Assembly (NCBI GenBank): GCA_035461525.1
Contig: DATHVD010000048.1
Span: 71,392-135,391 of the forward strand
Reading direction: 5' to 3'
Source of the DNA: JAIBJN01 sp035461525
Lineage (GTDB): Bacteria; Actinomycetota; Thermoleophilia; Gaiellales; Gaiellaceae
DNA: 64,000 nt
Shown: piece by piece, positions 25,092 through 32,002 of the stretch
How the letters are laid out: each line of letters opens with the position of its first letter
Position numbering within the stretch: the first letter of the stretch is position 1
Made by a program: the position numbers and the translations under genes
The notes under the pieces: generated by a model
What the model saw: only the letters and a program-made list of their open reading frames with translations
Told to the model about the DNA's origin: nothing
Databases searched by the model: none

Positions 25092-25550
25092 TCAGCCCTG
25101 GAAGTGCTCGACCGAGGCGTCGCTGCCGGGGAAGAAGAGCGTCTCGGCGCCCGTGTCCTCCCAGCGAACGCGGAAGGGCGGGCGGCCGTCGGGCCCGAGG
25201 GTCTCGAGGATCTGACCGTCCCGGGGCGGCTCCCCGAGATGGTGCGCCCGGATGACCAGCCGGTCTCCGGGCGCGGCCTGCGGGCCGCTCGCCGCGGGCG
25301 GGCGCGAAGCCTTCTGCTTCCGCTTCCGTGCGGTAGCCGGCTTCCGGGCGGCGGCCCTCGCCTCCCGCGGCCGGCGGAGCGAGACCCGCGCGTCGCTCGA
25401 AGGCGAGACGATCGACTCGCGGCCGTCCTCCCAGCGCACGCGGTAGCGCGGCCGGTCGGGCGTCCCGAGGACCTCGAGGATCTCGCCGGCGCGGCGCGCC
25501 CCGCCGACCGTCCTCGAGTCGAGCCAGATGCGGTCGCGCGCGGCCGTCAT
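25092..25550 (-). CDS. Protein with two DUF1918 domains
   Basis: 152 aa. Two copies of a small SH3-like DUF1918 module (about 8-55 and 98-150), each with a GxILE(V/T)LG stretch, RVRWEDG/RVRWEDT and a final SDA motif, are joined by a basic linker rich in Arg/Lys/Ala (AARKPATARKRKQKA). DUF1918 is common in actinobacteria near universal stress and CBS proteins; its biochemical role is unknown. The basic linker might contact nucleic acid. The ATG at 25550 overlaps the stop of the CBS-BON gene (ATGA). It converges on arsM with a 2-base gap. Confidence 0.85.
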   Translation of the reverse strand: MTAARDRIWLDSRTVGGARRAGEILEVLGTPDRPRYRVRWEDGRESIVSPSSDARVSLRRPREARAAARKPATARKRKQKASRPPAASGPQAAPGDRLVIRAHHLGEPPRDGQILETLGPDGRPPFRVRWEDTGAETLFFPGSDASVEHFQG

Positions 25551-26206
25551 CTCGTGCCGACCCCGTTGGCCCAGGCGAGCTGCGTGCAGTCCACGGAGAC
25601 GACTCCGGGCACCCGTCTGACGGCGGTCTCGAGCAGGTGCGCGGCGGCCGCGGTCTCGACCTGGCCGCGCAGCGTCACCTGCCCGCCCGTGACGTCGATC
25701 TCGAGATCGCCGCTGACGCCGGCCAGATGCCCGCCGGCGAGCTCGACGTGCAGCTCCTCCCAGATGTCGCCGTCCGGGCGGATGAACGCCCGGACGAGGT
25801 CGCCGCGGGTGAGGATCCCGACCAGGCGCCCGTCCACGGCGACCGGCAGCCGGTTGACGCGGGCGTCCATGAGCACGCGGGCCGCCTCGGCCAGCGGGCG
25901 GTCGGGCGCGATCGTCACGGCCGGCTCCGTCATCGCCTCGTAGGCGGTCGTCGCGTTCAGCCTGCGCTCGTCGGCGACCTCGCGGCCGGAGAGGAGCGCG
26001 AGGATGACGCCGCCGGCCGGCCGCGTCACGGCCTTCACGACGATGTCGGCCTCGGAGACGATGCCGAGGATGTGGTGGTCGGCGTCGACGACCGGCACGC
26101 CGGAGACGCCGTGCTCCACCATGAGCTCGGCGACCTGCTTCAGCGACGCGTCCGGGCCGACGGAGGCGACGTTCTCGGTCATGACGTCTCGGACGGTCAG
26201 AGTCAT
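25547..26206 (-). CDS. CBS-pair and BON-domain protein
   Basis: 219 aa. Two CBS motifs (TVRDVMTENVASVGPDASLK, and YEAMTEPAVTIAPDRPLAEA) form a nucleotide-binding Bateman module. A C-terminal BON-like module (about 150-205, DLEIDVTGGQVTLRGQVET) follows. Such proteins sense adenosine ligands and respond to stress, but the effector is unknown. It is a paralogue of the gene at 30328-31008. It shares a divergent regulatory region with hsp20 that carries back-to-back GTAGTT motifs. No ribosome binding site is obvious before the ATG at 26206. Confidence 0.9.
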   Translation of the reverse strand: MTLTVRDVMTENVASVGPDASLKQVAELMVEHGVSGVPVVDADHHILGIVSEADIVVKAVTRPAGGVILALLSGREVADERRLNATTAYEAMTEPAVTIAPDRPLAEAARVLMDARVNRLPVAVDGRLVGILTRGDLVRAFIRPDGDIWEELHVELAGGHLAGVSGDLEIDVTGGQVTLRGQVETAAAAHLLETAVRRVPGVVSVDCTQLAWANGVGTR

Positions 26207-26250
26207 GCCGCCACGCTCGCACGCGCGCGCGAGGCCGTCATCCGCGAGGA

Positions 26251-26277
26251 CGCCGATTCTCGCTGCGGGAGAACTAC
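26251..26277 (-). promoter_or_regulatory. GTAGTT-N14-ATCGGCG motif upstream of CBS-BON gene
   Basis: On the minus strand GTAGTT (26277-26272) and ATCGGCG (26257-26251) are 14 bases apart, 45 bases before the ATG at 26206. It is one of five copies of a motif found upstream of stress-type genes here. Confidence 0.45.
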
Positions 26278-26283
26278 CGATGC

Positions 26284-26309
26284 GTAGTTCGCCACACGCC
26301 TATCGGCGG
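26284..26309 (+). promoter_or_regulatory. GTAGTT-N12-ATCGGCGG motif upstream of hsp20
   Basis: GTAGTT (26284-26289), 12 bases, then ATCGGCGG (26302-26309), about 64 bases before the hsp20 ATG. Together with the minus-strand copy it makes the inverted repeat GAACTAC/GTAGTTC at 26271-26290. Confidence 0.5.
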
Positions 26310-26373
26310 CGTCACCGATGCGGCGCCGGGCGCCGGGCGCGACCATCGGGCCGACACCGGAAAAGGAGGACAC

Positions 26374-26796
26374 ATGGAGACGGTCAAGTGGTCGCCGTTC
26401 CGTGAGCTCGACGCGATGGAGAGGCGCATGCGCCGGCTCTTCGAGGGCACGGGCTTCGCCCCGGCGTTCCTTCCCGCAGCCGACGTCTACGAGACCGACG
26501 ACGAGTACGTCGTCGAGCTCGAGGTGCCGGGCTTCGAGGAGAAGGAGCTCGCGATCGAGGTAACGGACCACACGGTGAGCGTCAGGGCCGAGCGCGTCGA
26601 GGCGAAGGAGAAGGAGGAGAAGACGTACCATCTCCAGGAGCGCCTCGAGCGCTCCTTCGAGCGCCGGTTCCAGCTTCCGGCCGGGGCGGACACGGGCAAG
26701 GTGAAGGCCGAGTTCGCCAAGGGCGTACTCGCCATCCACGCCCCGAAGATGAAGGCCGCGAAGCCGCGTACGGTCGCGATCGGCGCGAAGAAGTGA
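26374..26796 (+). CDS. Hsp20 small heat-shock protein
   Basis: 140 aa. It has the alpha-crystallin domain (about 35-125), with VYETDDEYVVELEVPGF, the LERSFERRFQLP strand and the AEFAKGVLAIHAPK end typical of Hsp20 proteins. It should hold unfolded proteins as an ATP-independent chaperone in the cytoplasm. The C-terminal I-x-I motif is not clear. The ATG at 26374 follows AAAAGGAGG, a strong ribosome binding site. A hairpin terminator follows. Confidence 0.93.
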   Translation: METVKWSPFRELDAMERRMRRLFEGTGFAPAFLPAADVYETDDEYVVELEVPGFEEKELAIEVTDHTVSVRAERVEAKEKEEKTYHLQERLERSFERRFQLPAGADTGKVKAEFAKGVLAIHAPKMKAAKPRTVAIGAKK

Positions 26797-26808
26797 CGCA
26801 GCGGGCGG

Positions 26809-26833
26809 GGCCGGCGGCAAGCCGCCGCCGGCC
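26809..26833 (+). terminator. Hairpin terminator of hsp20
   Basis: GGCCGGCGGC pairs perfectly with GCCGCCGGCC around a 5-base loop, 12 bases after the stop. Confidence 0.65.
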
Positions 26834-26841
26834 TCCGCCAT

Positions 26842-27009
26842 CTAGGAGGGTTTGGCGGAATATCGCTCGTCGCCGGGGTGCGATGATCGTTCCGAGGCAA
26901 GGACGCAGGGAGCGCGCGTAGCCGAAGCTACGGGCGCGACCGAGGACGCAGCATCGGGGCGAGCAGCGCGGCCCGGCGGCACAGCGTGTATTTCGTCAAA
27001 CCCTCCTAG
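26842..27009. repeat. CTAG-bounded inverted-repeat element (MITE- or RNA-like)
   Basis: The 21 bases from 26842 (CTAGGAGGGTTTGGCG...) are the reverse complement of the 21 bases ending at 27009 (...CAAACCCTCCTAG) with two mismatches. Weaker pairing continues inward. A small internal hairpin, GTAGC-CGAA-GCTAC, sits near the middle, flanked by two GGACGCAG segments (26900-26945). The whole 168-base unit could fold as one long RNA hairpin. It has no coding frame and its right end includes the stop of the next minus-strand gene. It could be a non-autonomous mobile element or a structured RNA. Confidence 0.6.
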
Positions 27010-27308
27010 CTCTCGCGCTCCCAGAAGAAGGCCTCGCGCGCGACGCGCGGAGGCTCCGCGAGGAGCTCCTTCCAGGCCTCCACGGCGTCGTTCAGCTGCG
27101 GGTGCAGCGCGTCGCCGACGAGGTCGTCGACCTCCCATTCGACGTCGCCGTCCTCGAAGACGAAGACGACCTCGGCGCCGGTGAGGTAGACGGCGTGCCG
27201 GGCGAACCCGCTCGCGTTCAGGTCGAACGGCGGGCCGGCGCGGACGAGCGCATCGGCCCGCTCGCGCATCTCCGGTGCGAGCGGCGCCACGATGACGAGA
27301 CGACGCAC
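27006..27308 (-). CDS. Small conserved protein of unknown function
   Basis: 100 aa. It begins RRLVIVAPLAPEMRERADAL and ends WKELLAEPPRVAREAFFWER, with an alternating beta/alpha pattern. The first strand and the phrase HAVYLTGAEVVFVFEDG resemble DsrE- or cyanate-lyase-type small alpha/beta proteins used for stress or sulfur handling, but no key residue clinches it. The GTG at 27308 is 4 bases after the stop of the upstream gene, so the two are cotranscribed. The TAG stop lies in the repeat element. Confidence 0.65.
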   Translation of the reverse strand: MRRLVIVAPLAPEMRERADALVRAGPPFDLNASGFARHAVYLTGAEVVFVFEDGDVEWEVDDLVGDALHPQLNDAVEAWKELLAEPPRVAREAFFWERES

Positions 27309-27312
27309 CGTC

Positions 27313-27516
27313 TCAGTTGGGGTCGGGCGTAAGCGCTTCGAGCTCGATCCCGGCCCGCTCGAGCTGCTCCGCCATCCGCAGGTGATCCTCCTCGAGGATG
27401 CGCGCGATCGAGTGCGCGAAGGCATGCACCGTCGGCGCGTCGCCCTCCGTGTGCATCGCGCGGACGAGCTCCTCCTGGAGCCGGTCGCGGATCTCTTCCT
27501 CGGTCAGTCCGAACAT
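27313..27516 (-). CDS. Small helical protein of unknown function
   Basis: 67 aa, predicted all-helical and acidic (MFGLTEEEIRDRLQEELVR; HAFAHSIARILEEDHLRMAE). No cysteines or known motif. The ATG at 27516 has GAGGAA 5 bases upstream. It is the first gene of a two-gene unit and is divergent from ppsA. It could be a regulator or partner of the next protein; that is only from adjacency. Confidence 0.6.
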   Translation of the reverse strand: MFGLTEEEIRDRLQEELVRAMHTEGDAPTVHAFAHSIARILEEDHLRMAEQLERAGIELEALTPDPN

Positions 27517-27669
27517 GGCTTCCTCACCCCTTTCCGGTCGCCGACAGCGTGCCTGCGTGGCCCCCGGCCGGGCATCCGCGGAAGCCCCGATCCCGGATGG
27601 GCGCATTCACCGATGGCGGGCGCCCGGATCGCGTGGATGGTGAGGGCGCCACCCGACGTGGAGGTCCCG

Positions 27670-30003
27670 ATGACTGTGAAGACCACCAGCCGGCTCGTCG
27701 CCCCGATTGCCGAGCTCGACCGCGCCGATGTGCCCTTCGCCGGAGGCAAGGGCGCGAACCTCGGCGAGCTCGCCGGCGCCGGCTTCCCCGTCCCGCCGGC
27801 CTTCGTCGTCGCCGCTTCCGCATACGCCGCCTTCGTGGACTCGACCGGGCTCCGTGACCAGATCGCCGCCCGGCTCGCCGACGTGGACGTCGACGACCCG
27901 GCGGCGCTCGCGGAGGCGGCCGAGGCGATTCGCGGGCTGATCGCCGCCGAGCCGCTCCCGGACCGGATCGCCGGCGAAATCCGGCGCGCCTACGCCGACC
28001 TCGCCGCCGACGCGGGCGAGGAGGACGCGCCCGTGGCCGTGCGGTCCTCCGCGACCGCCGAGGACACCCAGGCCGCGTCCTTCGCCGGCATGAACGAGAC
28101 CTTCCTCAACGTCCGCGGCGCGGACGCCGTCCTCGACGCTGTCCGGCGCTGCTGGTCGTCCCTCTTCGGCGCGCGAACGGTTTTCTACCGGGCGAAGCGC
28201 GGCTTCGGGCAGGCGGACATGGACATCGCGGTCGTCGTGCAGCGGCAGATTCCCGCCGCGCGCGCGGGCGTCATGTTCACGGTCGACCCGGCCACCGGCG
28301 CCCCCGACCGACTCGTGATCGAGGGCTCCTTCGGGCTCGGCGAGGCGGTCGTGAGCGGCAGCGTCTCGCCCGACCGCTACGTCGTCGACAAGGAGACGTT
28401 GACCGTGCTCGCGCGCGAGATACATCCCAAGTCGGCAGCCGTCGAGCCGCTCCCCGCCGGCGGAACGACCGTGCGGGCGCTGGCCTCCGAGGAGGCTCTC
28501 CGGCCGACGCTCGCCGACGACGAGGCGCGCGAGCTCGCCCGCATCGGCCGCGACGTGGAGCGTCACTACGGCGCGCCGCAGGACACCGAGTGGGCGATCG
28601 ACGCGGGCGGGACGATCTGGATGCTCCAGTCCCGGCCGGTGACGACCGGGCCGGCCCCCGCCGCCGAGGCCGGGCCTGCGCCGGAGGAGGCCCGCGTGCT
28701 CCTCCGCGGCCTCGGGGCCGCGCCGGGCGTCGCGAGCGGCCCTGTCCGCGTCCTCGCCTCGCTCGCCGAGGCTGCGGACTTCGAGGACGGGGCCGTCCTC
28801 GTGACCCGGATGACCGCGCCCGACTGGGTCCCGCTGATGCGCCGCGCCGCGGCGATCGCGACCGACTCAGGCGGGATGACCTGCCACGCCGCCATCGTCT
28901 CGCGCGAGCTCGGCATCCCCTGCGTCGTCGGCGCGCAGGAGGCCACGCGCAGGCTCCGTGACGGCGAGATCGTGACCGTGGACGCGACGCGCGGCCTCGT
29001 GCTCGAGGGCGCGGCGCCGGCGGCGGCGCCGGCCGAGGCACCGGCGCGCGCGGCCGTCGCTCCGGCGCCTGCGCCGGTCACCGCGACGCGCCTCCTCCTC
29101 AACCTCTCCGAGCCGTCCCAGGTCGCGCGCGCGGCCGCGCTCGACGTGGACGGAGTGGGGCTCCTGCGCGCCGAGATGATGGTGATCGAGGCGCTCGAGG
29201 GCCGGCATCCGAGGCTTCTCCTCGACCAGGGCCACGGCGGCGAGTTCGTGGAGCGCATGGCCGCCGGGCTGACGACCTTCGCGGCCGGCTTCGCTCCCCG
29301 CCCGATCACGTACCGGACGATCGACTTCCGTACGAACGAGTTCCGGAACCTCGAGGGTGGCGCCGAGTTCGAGCCTGTCGAGGCGAACCCGATGATCGGG
29401 GTGCGCGGCGCGCTCCGCTACGTGCGCGAGCCCGATCTCTTCGGCCTCGAGCTCGAGGCCGTGCGGCGCGTCTGGGACGGCGGGCACACGAACCTCCACG
29501 TCATGCTCCCGTTCGTGCGGACGGCGGACGAGCTCGCCCGCTGCCGCGAGCTCGTCGGCGAGTCGGGGCTCCTCGACCGCGCCGGCTTCGAGCTCTGGGT
29601 GATGGCAGAGGTGCCGAGCGTCCTCTTCAACCTCGAGCGCTACGCGGAGCTCGGCGTCGTCGGCATCTCGATCGGCTCCAACGACCTCACGCAGCTCCTG
29701 CTCGGCGCCGACCGCGACTCCGAGCTCCTCGCCGACGTCTTCGACGAGCGTGACCCGGCGGTCGTCGCCTACCTCCGGGAGCTGATCCCCCGCGCGCGGG
29801 GCCTCGGGCTGGCGACCTCCATCTGCGGCCAGGCGCCCTCCGTGCATCCCGGCTACGCGGAGCTCCTCGTCCGCGCGGGCATCGACGCGATCTCGGTGAA
29901 CGTCGACGTCGTCGACACGACGCGCCGGCTGATTGCGGCGGCCGAGCGGCGCGTGCTCCTCGACGCGGCCCGGACGGCCCCGGGGGCCGGCGCGGATCCG
30001 TAG
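27670..30003 (+). CDS. ppsA: Phosphoenolpyruvate synthase (pyruvate, water dikinase)
   Basis: 777 aa. The N-terminal ATP-grasp PPDK domain opens with VPFAGGKGANLGELAGAGFP and includes VAVRSSATAEDTQAASFAGM. The central phospho-His domain has SGGMTCHAAIVSRELGIPCV with His406. A TIM barrel C-terminal domain follows, with IGSNDLTQLLLGADRD and the active-site SICGQAPS. It makes PEP from pyruvate and ATP for gluconeogenesis. The ATG at 27670 follows GTGGAGG. An Ala/Pro-rich linker after the phospho-His domain allows swivelling. The stop TAG is part of the next GTAGTT motif. Confidence 0.93.
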   Translation: MTVKTTSRLVAPIAELDRADVPFAGGKGANLGELAGAGFPVPPAFVVAASAYAAFVDSTGLRDQIAARLADVDVDDPAALAEAAEAIRGLIAAEPLPDRIAGEIRRAYADLAADAGEEDAPVAVRSSATAEDTQAASFAGMNETFLNVRGADAVLDAVRRCWSSLFGARTVFYRAKRGFGQADMDIAVVVQRQIPAARAGVMFTVDPATGAPDRLVIEGSFGLGEAVVSGSVSPDRYVVDKETLTVLAREIHPKSAAVEPLPAGGTTVRALASEEALRPTLADDEARELARIGRDVERHYGAPQDTEWAIDAGGTIWMLQSRPVTTGPAPAAEAGPAPEEARVLLRGLGAAPGVASGPVRVLASLAEAADFEDGAVLVTRMTAPDWVPLMRRAAAIATDSGGMTCHAAIVSRELGIPCVVGAQEATRRLRDGEIVTVDATRGLVLEGAAPAAAPAEAPARAAVAPAPAPVTATRLLLNLSEPSQVARAAALDVDGVGLLRAEMMVIEALEGRHPRLLLDQGHGGEFVERMAAGLTTFAAGFAPRPITYRTIDFRTNEFRNLEGGAEFEPVEANPMIGVRGALRYVREPDLFGLELEAVRRVWDGGHTNLHVMLPFVRTADELARCRELVGESGLLDRAGFELWVMAEVPSVLFNLERYAELGVVGISIGSNDLTQLLLGADRDSELLADVFDERDPAVVAYLRELIPRARGLGLATSICGQAPSVHPGYAELLVRAGIDAISVNVDVVDTTRRLIAAAERRVLLDAARTAPGAGADP

Positions 30004-30026
30004 TTGCCCGAAGCGCGGATCAGCGG
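30000..30026 (+). promoter_or_regulatory. GTAGTT-N13-ATCAGCGG motif upstream of dodecin
   Basis: GTAGTT (30000-30005), 13 bases, ATCAGCGG (30019-30026), 66 bases before the dodecin ATG. It overlaps the ppsA stop codon, so the dodecin promoter begins inside ppsA. Confidence 0.5.
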
Positions 30027-30044
30027 GGCCGCCGATGGCCCCGC
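30023..30044 (+). terminator. Perfect 8-bp hairpin after ppsA
   Basis: GCGGGGCC pairs with GGCCCCGC around GCCGAT. It may end the ppsA transcript, but it overlaps the last bases of the GTAGTT motif and could also be an operator or 5' leader structure. Confidence 0.45.
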
Positions 30045-30092
30045 CCGGGGGCACGGCGACGATCGGAGAGCCAAACGAGCAAGGAGGAACGC

Positions 30093-30293
30093 ATGTCCGT
30101 CGCCAAGGTCATCGAGCTGACGGCCGAGTCGTCCGAGAGCTTCGAAGACGCGATCCGGCAGGGCATCGCCAAGGCGGGCGAGAGCGTCCGGAACATCAAG
30201 GCCGCGTGGGTCAAGGAACAGCAGGTCACGATCGCGGACGGCGAGATCTCGAGCTTCCGCGTCGACCTCAAGATCACGTTCGTCATCGAATGA
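30093..30293 (+). CDS. Dodecin flavin-binding protein
   Basis: 66 aa, full length for dodecin. It has the pattern VIELTAESSESFEDAIRQGI, the flavin-stacking Trp in KAAWVKEQ and the final strand VDLKITFVIE. Dodecamers store or buffer flavins (FMN/riboflavin) and protect against free-flavin damage. The ATG at 30093 follows AAGGAGG. It precedes a CBS-BON gene by 34 bases in one unit. Confidence 0.93.
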   Translation: MSVAKVIELTAESSESFEDAIRQGIAKAGESVRNIKAAWVKEQQVTIADGEISSFRVDLKITFVIE

Positions 30294-30327
30294 GAGCCCG
30301 GGCGCGCCCGGAGGAGGAGGAATCGTC

Positions 30328-31008
30328 ATGAAGGTCAAGGAAGTCATGTCCGTCAACATCGCCTCGGTCCGGCCCGACATGACGCTCAAGCAGGCTGCCG
30401 CGCTGATGGCGCGGCGCGGCGTCTCTGGGCTGCCCGTCGTGGACGAGCAGGGCGAGCTGCTGGGTGTCGTCTCCGAAGCGGACATCATCGTCAAGGCGGC
30501 GAGCCACCCGGAGGGGGCCGGCATCTACAGCCGTCTCTTCATGCCCGAGGGCGTGGACCCGCAGCGCGTCGAGGCCACCACCGTGGGCGAGGCCATGACG
30601 TCGCCGGCCGTGACCGTGGACGCCGACCGGCCGGTCGCCGTCGCCGCCCGGCTCATGGTCGAGCACAGCATCAACCGGCTTCCGGTGCTCGTCGACGGAA
30701 AGCTCGCCGGCATCGTCAGCCGCGCCGACCTCGTGCAGGCCTTCCGGCGCTCCGACGGCGACATCCACGACGAGCTCCTGAACGAGGTGGTCGTGCACAC
30801 GCTGTGGCTCTCCCCGGACAGCCTCGACATCGGCGTCGATGACGGCAAGGTGTCCATTCGCGGGCAGGTGCCGACCAGGACGACGGCCGACCTCCTCGAG
30901 GCGTTCGCCTGGAGGGTCCCCGGCGTCGTGTCGGTCGACCGCAGCGGCCTCGCGTGGGAGGTGGACGACAGGGCGCACCGCCGCTCGAGAGAGCGGGCGG
31001 GCGCCTAG
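30328..31008 (+). CDS. CBS-pair and BON-domain protein (second paralogue)
   Basis: 226 aa with the same order as the gene at 25547-26206. The first CBS begins VKEVMSVNIASVRPDMTLKQ, the second VGEAMTSPAVTVDADRP, and a C-terminal BON-like module has LDIGVDDGKVSIRGQVP. The adenosine ligand and target are unknown. The ATG at 30328 follows GGAGGAGG. The two paralogues flank the hsp20/ppsA/dodecin block and both lie downstream of GTAGTT motifs, suggesting a shared stress program. The stop overlaps the convergent hydrolase gene by 4 bases. Confidence 0.9.
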   Translation: MKVKEVMSVNIASVRPDMTLKQAAALMARRGVSGLPVVDEQGELLGVVSEADIIVKAASHPEGAGIYSRLFMPEGVDPQRVEATTVGEAMTSPAVTVDADRPVAVAARLMVEHSINRLPVLVDGKLAGIVSRADLVQAFRRSDGDIHDELLNEVVVHTLWLSPDSLDIGVDDGKVSIRGQVPTRTTADLLEAFAWRVPGVVSVDRSGLAWEVDDRAHRRSRERAGA

Positions 31009-31772
31009 GAGGACTCCTCGGCGCGGTGCCAGTGCTCGAGGAGCGAGGCAGCCAGCCGCTCGGGCTCGATCCTGTGCGGTGGGTCGAAGTGATGGCGCTC
31101 GCGGAAGATCTCGAGCGTGAAGTCGAGGAAGAGCCGCTCGAGTCGCATGGCTGCGCGCTCGTAGAGAACGGGGTTGCTGCGCCCGCCGAGGGCGTAGTAG
31201 ACGGGGCGGCGGAACTGCCGCAGCGCCTCGTGGTCGATGTCGCCGGTCCGGAAGACGTTGGCGAACGCGCGGATCCCGGCCGGGCGCGACGCCATCCAGG
31301 GCGGCGGCGGGCCCTCGGGGGGAGGGGGAGGCTCGACGCCGGGGCGGAGCTGGAAGCGCACGAACGCCGGCATCAGCTCGTCGGGGTCAGCGGAGACAAG
31401 GGCGTCGAATGTCTCCCACACCGCGTGCTCCTCCGGGCCCATGCCGCTCCAGCCGATCCAGGCGGGCTCGAGGAGGGCGAGGCTGAGGAGCCGGTTCGGT
31501 CGCCGGGCGGCGAGTGCGAGGGCGGCCGCCCCGCCTCCCGAGTAGCCGACGAGGTGGAAGCGCTCCAGGCCGGCGGCCTCGGCCTCGCGCAGGACGCCCT
31601 CGATCTCCAGCTCGAGCGAGTAGCCCGCGGGCGGGACGTCGTTCGCGTAGACCTCGAGCTCCTTCGGTCGCGCGTCCGCCTCGTCGCCGAGCGCCTCGAC
31701 GAGCGCTCCGTAGGCAAGGCCGGCGGGCAGCACGCTGCCCGGGAGCAGGATCGCTTGGGGCCCCCCCGGCAC
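31005..31772 (-). CDS. Alpha/beta-fold hydrolase
   Basis: About 255 aa from the GTG at 31772. The nucleophile elbow is GYSGGGAAAL with the catalytic Ser, and the oxyanion strand LLPGSVLPAG is near the start. The catalytic His is most likely in RHHFDPPHRIEPERLA near the C-terminus. The family covers esterases, haloalkane-type hydrolases and thioesterases; the substrate is unknown. A TTG at 31862 would add 30 residues of low-complexity sequence and is less likely. It is convergent with the CBS-BON gene. Confidence 0.8.
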   Translation of the reverse strand: MPGGPQAILLPGSVLPAGLAYGALVEALGDEADARPKELEVYANDVPPAGYSLELEIEGVLREAEAAGLERFHLVGYSGGGAAALALAARRPNRLLSLALLEPAWIGWSGMGPEEHAVWETFDALVSADPDELMPAFVRFQLRPGVEPPPPPEGPPPPWMASRPAGIRAFANVFRTGDIDHEALRQFRRPVYYALGGRSNPVLYERAAMRLERLFLDFTLEIFRERHHFDPPHRIEPERLAASLLEHWHRAEESS

Positions 31773-31989
31773 TCTGGTCCCGAGGGTACTCGACCTCGGC
31801 CCGGCGGCGCGGGCCCCTTGGTCGGGGAGGCCTCCGGGCGTCTCCCGGCGGCGGAGGGACAAAGCAACAGACTGTTGTAGGGGATCGTCGTGGGGTCCGG
31901 GGCGCTCGCGGTCGTCCTCACCGACGCGAAGCGGCGCTTACAGCAGCTGTGCTCGGGGGCTTCCGGCGCCCGCGGCTGCCCTCGCTCCC

Positions 31990-31995
31990 TAGACT
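31990..31995 (+). promoter_or_regulatory. Leaderless -10 element (TAGACT) of the FAD oxidoreductase gene
   Basis: TAGACT, 7 bases before the ATG at 32003, with no ribosome binding site. Confidence 0.5.
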
Positions 31996-32002
31996 CGGGG
32001 CG

